Of a DNA stretch of 64,000 bases, positions 58,576-64,000 are shown in pieces; positions within the stretch are counted from its first letter, which is position 1; each line of letters starts with the position of its first letter. The translations under genes were made by a program, and so were the position numbers. Where the stretch lies: NCBI GenBank assembly GCA_027491915.1, contig JAOZGC010000004.1, positions 1 to 64,000 of the forward strand. The letters are read 5' to 3'. The notes beneath the pieces are model-generated. The model saw only the letters and a program-made list of their open reading frames with translations. It searched no databases and was not told the DNA's origin. The stretch is from Thermoproteota archaeon. Its GTDB lineage: Archaea > Korarchaeota > Korarchaeia > Korarchaeales > Korarchaeaceae.

Positions 58576-61500
58576 ATGGCGGCGGCCGACGAGAGTTACT
58601 TCGCCGCGCTGTCCGATGAGATATCGAGGCTCTTCTCCGTGGCCCGTAGGGCCAGGGCAACCGGGAAGGACGTCTCCCTGGACGTCGAGGTGGCCCTCGG
58701 CAACACCCTCCCGGATAGGATCTCCGCCCTGTTCGAATCGGGCGAGATAGGGGAGAGGGTCAGCTACTGGCTGGATCGGGGACTGGACAAGCTGGGGGTG
58801 GCCTTCAGGGTAGCCGGGGAGATAGTGTCGGGGGAGATCCCTGCCTCCCCCCCGGACCGGGAGAGACTTGCCGAGCTCGCCGTCAGGGTGGGCCTGGCCG
58901 TGGTGACCGACGCCACGGTCTCCGCCCCCATAGAGGGGCTCAACTCCGTGAGGATAAAGAGGAGGTCTGGCGGTCCGGAGTACCTGGCCGTCTACTACAA
59001 CGGCCCGATAAGAACGGCCGGAGGTACCGAGGGGGCTGTCAGCGTCCTACTCGCCGACTACGCCAGGCAGAAGCTCGGGATACCACCCTACGAACCCACC
59101 CGGGCTGAGGTGGACAGGTACGTCGAGGAGATCGCCCTCTACAGGAGGGAGGTTCACCTCCAGTACAACTCGACGCCCGAGGAGATAAGGGAGGCGGCCG
59201 GGAACGTCCCGGTCGAGGTGACCGGCCCCCCGACAGAGAGGGTGGAGGTGTCCGCCAACAGGGATCTCCCCGGCGTGGAGTCCAACAGGGTCAGGGGCGG
59301 CGCGATGCTCGTCTTGAACGACTGCATAATCCAGAAGAGGCGCAAACTGGCCAAGATCGTCTCTAGGCTTGAGAGGGAGTTGGACTTCGATGGATCCCGC
59401 TGGAGGTGGTTGTCTCGGGAATCCGGGGGGAGGGGACCCGAGGTCTCCGGATCCGGCTGCCCCGCGGTGGTCCCGTCCTACAAGTACATGAAGGACGCCG
59501 TCGTCGGCCGGCCGGTCCTGGCCCACCCGTCCCGCTCCGGGGGATTCAGACTGAGATACGGGCACGCCAGGAACACCGGCCTGGCCTCCGTGGGGATCCA
59601 CCCCGCCACCATGGTGATCCTCGAGGGTTTCGTCGGCGTCGGCACCCAGGTAAGGATGGAGAGGCCGGGAAAGAGCGCCGTGGTCATGCCGGTGGACTCC
59701 ATAGAGGGGCCTGTGGTTCTGCTCAAGGACGGGACCGTCGTCAGGGTGGACTCGGAGGAGCTCGCCGAGGAGATAGCGGACTCGGTCCAGGAGGTCCTCC
59801 ACCTGGGGGACGTCTTGATCGGTTTCGGGGAGTTCCTGGAGAACAACCACCCCCTGCTGCCCTCGGGGTGGACGGAGGAGTGGTGGGCCGCCGAGGTGGC
59901 GGCCGCCTCGGCCGAGAGGGGGGAGGAGCCTCCGAGGTACGCCCTCCCCCCCTATCCACACCCGAAGGCCGACGAGGCCATAGAGATCAGCCTCAGGCTG
60001 GGGGTCCCCCTCCACCCCAGGTGGACCTACTTTTGGCACGACATAACGGTGCCGGAGCTCGCCCGCCTCGTCTCCGCGCTGGCCGACGGCAGGGTGGAGG
60101 GGGAATCCCTCCTGCTGAGGGGGGACGGGGGAATCAAGGACATACTGGAGAGGCTCGGGGTTCCCCACTCCGTGCGGGACGGGTGGCTGGTGGTGAGCGG
60201 GGACGATTCCAGGGCCCTCCTGGCCTCGCTGGGTGGGGGGGCCAAGACCGTCGACCCGTCGAGGTACGCCGAGAACGACGCCCTGGGCGCCCTGAACGAC
60301 ATATCCCCCTTTAGGATAATGCCCAAGGCCCCCGTCAGGGTGGGAATGAGGGTCGGTCGACCGGAGAAGGCCAAGGCCAGGTCCATGCGGCCGGCCGTGA
60401 ACGCGCTCTTCCCGCTGGGCCTGCTGAAGGGCCACAGCAGGCAGATGTCCGTCGCCCTGAGGGGAGGGGGCACCGTCAGGGTTCAGATAGCCATGAGGAG
60501 GTGCCCCTCGTGCGGGAAGAAGACCCCCCTCTACACGTGCGTCAGGTGCGGCGTCAGGACCGAGAGGCTGCTAAGATGCTCCGTCTGCGGCGCCGAGGTG
60601 CCCGAGGGGGGGAGGTGTCCCTCCCACCCGGCGGCCCCCCTGTTATCCCGGTCGGAGGAGACGCTGGACGTGAGGTCCGTGCTGTCGGAGGCTGCGGAGG
60701 ACCTGGGGGGGAAGTTCCACGCCAACGACGTCAGGGGGGTCAAGAAGCTTATGAACGCATCCGCCTCGCCGGAGCCGCTCCAGAAGGCGCTGATCAGATC
60801 CTCCAGGGGGCTCTTCATATTCAAGGACGGGACGATACGGTTCGACGCCACCAACGCCTCCCTGACCCACTTCCGCCCCTCGGAGGTTGGGACCCCCCTG
60901 GAGAAGCTGAGGGAGATGGGTTACCGGACGGACTACCTGGGGAACCCGCTGGAGAGGGAGGACCAGCTCCTGGAGCTCAAGGTCCAAGACGTCGTACTCC
61001 CCCGGTCGGCGGCCGAGTACCTCTACAAGGTGTCCAAATACGTGGACGACCTGCTGGAGCACTTCTACGGCCTGCCTAGGTACTACAACCTGGAGTCGCC
61101 GGACGACCTGGTCGGGCACGTGGTATTCACGATCTCCCCCCACACCTTCGTCGCCAACGCGGCCAGGGTGATCGGCTTCACGGACGCGGACGTCGCCTTC
61201 GCCCACCCCTACCTCCACGCCGCCAAGAGGAGGAACGTGGACGGGGATGAAGACTCCTTCATACTCGGCCTCGAGTGCCTGCTGGACTTCTCCAGGGAGT
61301 ACCTCCCCTCCACCCCCGGGGGCAGGGAGGACGCCCCGATGATACTCGTGGGTCGGCTGGACCTTGGGTACATAGACGACGAGTGCTACAACATAGAGGT
61401 GGTCGACTCCTACCCGGAGGAGTTCTTCAGGGCGACCTGGAGGTACGCCGATCCGTCTGATTTGGAGGGCGCCGTTATCGAGACCGTCGGGACCGCCCTC

Positions 61501-62100
61501 TCCAAGGGGGAGAGGTATCCCTCCATAGGGTTCACCGCCTGGGTGACGGACATAGCCGCGGGGCCGCTGGTCTCGGCCTACAGGAGCCTCAACTCCATGG
61601 TGGAGAAGCTGGAAAGGCACGTGGAGCTGGAGAAGAAGATAAGGGCAGTCGACCCGGAGGACGCCATCAGGAGGGCCATGTCGGCCCACTTCCTCAGGGA
61701 CATAGCTGGGAACCTCAGGAGGTTCGGGTCCCAGGAGTTCAGGTGCGTCAAGTGTAACGCCAGGTACAGGAGGCCTCCACTGTCGGGCAGGTGCCCAAAG
61801 TGCGGCGGAGACCTCGTCCTCACCATATACCCCAAGTCCGCGGTGAAGTACCTCGAGCCGACCAAGTCCATACTCAAAAGGTACAGGCTCGAGGGGTACG
61901 TCCTCCAGAGGGTCAACTTGCTGGAGGAGGAGTCCAGGTCGGTCTTCAAGGGGATTCTCGGCCCGAGCTCCACGGAGCTTGATCTCGGGGCCGCCGGTCT
62001 GGCTGGGGAGGGGGGCGGGGAAGCGGCCCGCGGGGGCGGCGAATCCCGGCGGGAAGGGGGTAAAACTTCTCGGACCCCGAGCCTGCTGGATTTCCTGTGA
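58576..62100 (+). CDS. polC: DNA polymerase D large catalytic subunit DP2
   Basis: The 1174-aa protein matches DP2 over its length: YYNGPIRTAGGTEGAVSVLLADYARQKLG near 137-165, a multi-cysteine zinc region at about 643-685 (CPSCGKK, CVRCGV, CSVCGAEV), and the catalytic NVDGDEDSF near 887 (consensus NADGDEDS). A second zinc ribbon CVKCNAR...CPKCGGD lies near 1057-1080. The C-terminus ends TPSLLDFL, a probable PCNA-interacting motif. No intein. The small exonuclease subunit DP1 is not in this window. Confidence 0.97.
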   Translation: MAAADESYFAALSDEISRLFSVARRARATGKDVSLDVEVALGNTLPDRISALFESGEIGERVSYWLDRGLDKLGVAFRVAGEIVSGEIPASPPDRERLAELAVRVGLAVVTDATVSAPIEGLNSVRIKRRSGGPEYLAVYYNGPIRTAGGTEGAVSVLLADYARQKLGIPPYEPTRAEVDRYVEEIALYRREVHLQYNSTPEEIREAAGNVPVEVTGPPTERVEVSANRDLPGVESNRVRGGAMLVLNDCIIQKRRKLAKIVSRLERELDFDGSRWRWLSRESGGRGPEVSGSGCPAVVPSYKYMKDAVVGRPVLAHPSRSGGFRLRYGHARNTGLASVGIHPATMVILEGFVGVGTQVRMERPGKSAVVMPVDSIEGPVVLLKDGTVVRVDSEELAEEIADSVQEVLHLGDVLIGFGEFLENNHPLLPSGWTEEWWAAEVAAASAERGEEPPRYALPPYPHPKADEAIEISLRLGVPLHPRWTYFWHDITVPELARLVSALADGRVEGESLLLRGDGGIKDILERLGVPHSVRDGWLVVSGDDSRALLASLGGGAKTVDPSRYAENDALGALNDISPFRIMPKAPVRVGMRVGRPEKAKARSMRPAVNALFPLGLLKGHSRQMSVALRGGGTVRVQIAMRRCPSCGKKTPLYTCVRCGVRTERLLRCSVCGAEVPEGGRCPSHPAAPLLSRSEETLDVRSVLSEAAEDLGGKFHANDVRGVKKLMNASASPEPLQKALIRSSRGLFIFKDGTIRFDATNASLTHFRPSEVGTPLEKLREMGYRTDYLGNPLEREDQLLELKVQDVVLPRSAAEYLYKVSKYVDDLLEHFYGLPRYYNLESPDDLVGHVVFTISPHTFVANAARVIGFTDADVAFAHPYLHAAKRRNVDGDEDSFILGLECLLDFSREYLPSTPGGREDAPMILVGRLDLGYIDDECYNIEVVDSYPEEFFRATWRYADPSDLEGAVIETVGTALSKGERYPSIGFTAWVTDIAAGPLVSAYRSLNSMVEKLERHVELEKKIRAVDPEDAIRRAMSAHFLRDIAGNLRRFGSQEFRCVKCNARYRRPPLSGRCPKCGGDLVLTIYPKSAVKYLEPTKSILKRYRLEGYVLQRVNLLEEESRSVFKGILGPSSTELDLGAAGLAGEGGGEAARGGGESRREGGKTSRTPSLLDFL

Positions 62101-62435
62101 TGGGGGGCGATGTCCGGGTGAACCTGGTTCCCATATCCATGGTGACCGAGAGGGACAGGAGGGTGGCGATCGTCGGGGTGGTGATCGAGTCGGCCGAGAA
62201 CTACCTGGTGCTGGAGGACTACACCGGCAGGGCAAAGGTCTACTACGACGACTCCCCCTCCTTCCCCCCGAAGAGGATAGCCCTGGTCGTGGGGGTGGCC
62301 ATGTCGACCGCCGGCGAGGTCAAGGAGGTGCAGGCCGACGCCGTCGCGGACATAACCGGGATCGACCTGAACCTGCTCAAGCAAACCCTAAAATTAAGGG
62401 CGGACGCGGCGGCCCTGGGATACGGGAGAGGATGA
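62097..62435 (+). CDS. Small OB-fold protein in the replication operon, function unknown
   Basis: The 112-aa protein has an OB-fold-like run of strands: RRVAIVGVVIESAENYLVLEDYTGRAKVYYDD, then PKRIALVVGVAM, ending with a helical segment (LNLLKQTLKLRADAAAL). The D-Y-T-G-R-A-K-V pattern resembles nucleic-acid-binding OB domains of RPA/Stn1 type. It lies between PolD DP2 (GTGA overlap; GTG or the next ATG as start) and PCNA (ATGA overlap), so it is probably a replication or single-strand-binding accessory protein. Confidence 0.8.
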   Translation: MMGGDVRVNLVPISMVTERDRRVAIVGVVIESAENYLVLEDYTGRAKVYYDDSPSFPPKRIALVVGVAMSTAGEVKEVQADAVADITGIDLNLLKQTLKLRADAAALGYGRG

Positions 62436-63193
62436 GGATGGCCGAGTTCTCTCTGTCGCTGGAGGATCCGAAGCTCATCAAGAGCGTCGTCGAGTCCATC
62501 GAGTCCCTGGTCGAGGAGGCGTCCATAAAGGTCGACCCTGAGGAGGGATTCGCCGTCCGTGCCCTCGAAACGGCGAAGACCGCGCTGGTTCAGGTGCTGC
62601 TGCCTAGGGAGGTTTTCTCCAAGTTCGAGGTCCCGGAGAGGAGGTTCTTCGGGGTGAACTTCACCGAGCTCGCCAGGCTCCTGAAGAGGGCCAAGCCGAG
62701 CGACGTGGTCCACCTGGAGATCGAGGGGACCACCATGGCCGTCAGGCTAGTCGGGGACTACACCAGGAGGTTCACGATGAGGCTCTACGGGGGAGAGGAG
62801 TTCGAGCTCAGGCCTCTGAACGTGAACTTCACGGCGGGGGCGAGGATAGTGAGCTCCGAGTTCCCCAGGATAGTCCAGGACCTGAAGGTCAAGGGGAGCG
62901 AGGTGACCCTCTCCATAGACCGGGAGTCCGTCAGGTTCTCCGCGGGGGCGGAGGGGGGAGAGGGGGAGATAAGCCTGCCGAGGGACTCCCCCGTGGTGCT
63001 GGACATATGGGTTGACGAGCCGGCCAGGTCCATGTACAGCCTCGCCTTCCTGGAGAAGATGGTGAAGCCGGCGGCCATCTCAGATGAGCTATCCATTCAG
63101 CTGGCCTCCGACAAGCCTCTTAAGCTCTTCTACGCCCTGCCAGGATTCTCCAAGGCGGGGGTGACCTACTACCTGGCCAACCTGTCGCTGTGA
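62432..63193 (+). CDS. pcn: DNA polymerase sliding clamp (PCNA)
   Basis: The 253-aa clamp has two topologically similar halves: FSLSLEDPKLIKSVVESIESLVEEASIKV and DLKVKGSEVTLSIDRESVRFSAGAEGGEGEI. The interdomain connector RRFTMRLYGGEEFELRPL and a C-terminal LKLFYALPGFSKAGVTYYLANL are present. It forms a homo- or heterotrimer holding PolD, Fen1 and ligase. The ATG overlaps the OB-fold gene stop; a second ATG two codons later (62438) is equally likely. Confidence 0.97.
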   Translation: MRMAEFSLSLEDPKLIKSVVESIESLVEEASIKVDPEEGFAVRALETAKTALVQVLLPREVFSKFEVPERRFFGVNFTELARLLKRAKPSDVVHLEIEGTTMAVRLVGDYTRRFTMRLYGGEEFELRPLNVNFTAGARIVSSEFPRIVQDLKVKGSEVTLSIDRESVRFSAGAEGGEGEISLPRDSPVVLDIWVDEPARSMYSLAFLEKMVKPAAISDELSIQLASDKPLKLFYALPGFSKAGVTYYLANLSL

Positions 63194-63209
63194 GGGAAAG
63201 GATCGGCAG

Positions 63210-64000
63210 ATGGCCTCTCCATGGGCCCGGCGGGGCGGCCTGGCGTGGAAGTACCCCTTCTCTCGGTGGGGCAGGGAGGTAGTGGAGGCCGCCGGACTGG
63301 AGATCTCCGACCTGGCCTACGACCCGCTCCTCGAGCCGGCCAGGAGGGGGGCCCGCCGCAGGCTGGCCGCGGCCGTGGGCGGGAGGGTGTACCTGGGGGA
63401 GGGGTCCTGGACACCCGAGGTGGCCGTTGCGTCCTACCTGACCGCCAGGCTGATAGTCGGAAGGATCTCCGACCCCTACCTCGGGAGGCTCTTCGGGGAG
63501 CACGAGGGCAAGCGGTTCTACGCCCTGGCCTCGGATGAGGATCCGGACGTCCTCTCCTCCCTGGCCGACGATCTGGAGGTCGACTCGGAGAGGGACGGCC
63601 TCCTCTGGGGCGTGGCCCTGGCCGACTACCTCCCCCTGGCCCGGAGGATCAGCGGATCCAGGTGGAGGCTGGTCAACGCGGACGTGAGGCGGGGCCGGGT
63701 GTGGGTCCGCCGGAGGGGGTTCGTCAGGATCCTCCAGGAGGCGGTGAGGGACAGGACCTCGGAGGCCCCAGATCCGGGTCCCCTGCCCCCTCCCCTCGAC
63801 GAGGCGGCCGCGGATGTCGCCGCCATGCTGAGGGAGAGGTCGGCCCGAGCCAGGAGGAAGTCCGGCGCCCCGGGCGGCTTCCCCCCCTGCGTCGTCGACC
63901 TCCTGGACAGGGTGAGGAGGGGGGAGAACCTGAGCCACCTGGAGAGGTTCACGCTGGCCGCCTACCTGCTCAGGGTGGGGTGGTCCGAGGGGGAGGTTAT
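63210..64000 (+). CDS. priL: DNA primase large subunit PriL (cut by window end)
   Basis: The visible 263 residues begin MASPWARRGGLAWKYPFSRWG and include WGVALADYLPLA, a variable Pro-rich linker (PDPGPLPPPLDEAAA) and the Fe-S domain entry FPPCVVDLLDRVRRGENLSHLERFTLAAYLLRVGWSEGEVI. The first Fe-S cysteine is present; the remaining three lie beyond 64000. It helps PriS make RNA/DNA primers. The ATG is 16 nt after PCNA. Confidence 0.93.
   Translation, partial: MASPWARRGGLAWKYPFSRWGREVVEAAGLEISDLAYDPLLEPARRGARRRLAAAVGGRVYLGEGSWTPEVAVASYLTARLIVGRISDPYLGRLFGEHEGKRFYALASDEDPDVLSSLADDLEVDSERDGLLWGVALADYLPLARRISGSRWRLVNADVRRGRVWVRRRGFVRILQEAVRDRTSEAPDPGPLPPPLDEAAADVAAMLRERSARARRKSGAPGGFPPCVVDLLDRVRRGENLSHLERFTLAAYLLRVGWSEGEV

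Overview
This is a GC-rich archaeal chromosome segment (about 60-65% G+C by eye), probably from a thermophile of the TACK group. The core genes are archaeal: H/ACA and C/D RNP proteins, thermosome, prefoldin, PolD, UbiA-type lipid synthesis, Kae1/Sua5, and TATA-box promoters with GGTGATC ribosome binding sites. The largest RNA polymerase subunit is a single unsplit gene. That feature, together with PolD DP2, Elf1 and eS30, points to the Thaumarchaeota/Aigarchaeota/Korarchaeota side of TACK rather than to Crenarchaeota or Euryarchaeota. Placement below that level needs a 16S or marker-protein tree. Protein-coding density is very high, most intergenic gaps are under 100 bp, TTG and GTG starts are common, and 4-base stop/start overlaps are frequent.

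Layout. 1-947: 5' part of a 16S rRNA gene (minus strand) with its leader and promoter. 1176-5693 (minus): a translation/RNA cluster, Nep1, RNase P Rpp21, eS19, PDCD5, eL39, eL31, aIF6, prefoldin alpha and ornithine carbamoyltransferase. 5722-7694: tRNA-Gly, a membrane-anchored M1 peptidase and tRNA-Leu. 7751-9640: a MoxR/VWA fusion. 9682-12588 (minus): Sua5-Kae1-Cmk-DeoC operon. 12661-16943: MetAP, Hjc, tRNA endonuclease, a Gfo/Idh/MocA dehydrogenase and a lipid prenyltransferase. 16944-20997 (minus): an Rqc2/NEMF homologue followed by three CBS-domain genes (10 CBS domains in total). 21054-22368: an EMC6-like membrane protein and archease. 22459-25904: uL3-uL4-uL23-uL2-uS19-tRNA-Ser. 26050-27730 (minus): aEF1A-uS10. 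27836-31503: a basic-tailed membrane protein, GAPDH, PGK and MTA phosphorylase. 31612-33270: thermosome. 33406-37691: two polysaccharide-polymerase-like membrane proteins flanking two anchored proteins of unknown function. 37724-42417: eS8-Gar1, a small RPC34-like cysteine protein, Trm1, THEP1, fibrillarin, Nop5 and eS30. 42422-47650: DUF460, a surface protein and GlmS. 47667-57627 (minus): Lsm, then the classic rpoH-rpoB-rpoA-eL30-nusA-uS12-uS7 operon. 57713-58501: an orphan PorG-like subunit and Elf1. 58576-64000: replication cluster of PolD DP2, an uncharacterised OB-fold protein, PCNA and primase large subunit (cut by the window end).

Most of the window is housekeeping: transcription, translation, RNA modification and replication genes grouped in functional operons. 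The less explained parts are the surface-polymer locus (33.4-37.7 kb, including a 120-bp AT-rich island), the EMC6-like fusion, the small RPC34-like protein, the OB-fold protein inside the replication operon, and two genes (archease, eS8) whose only sensible start codons are ACG and CTG. I saw no CRISPR array, insertion sequence, prophage or integrase.
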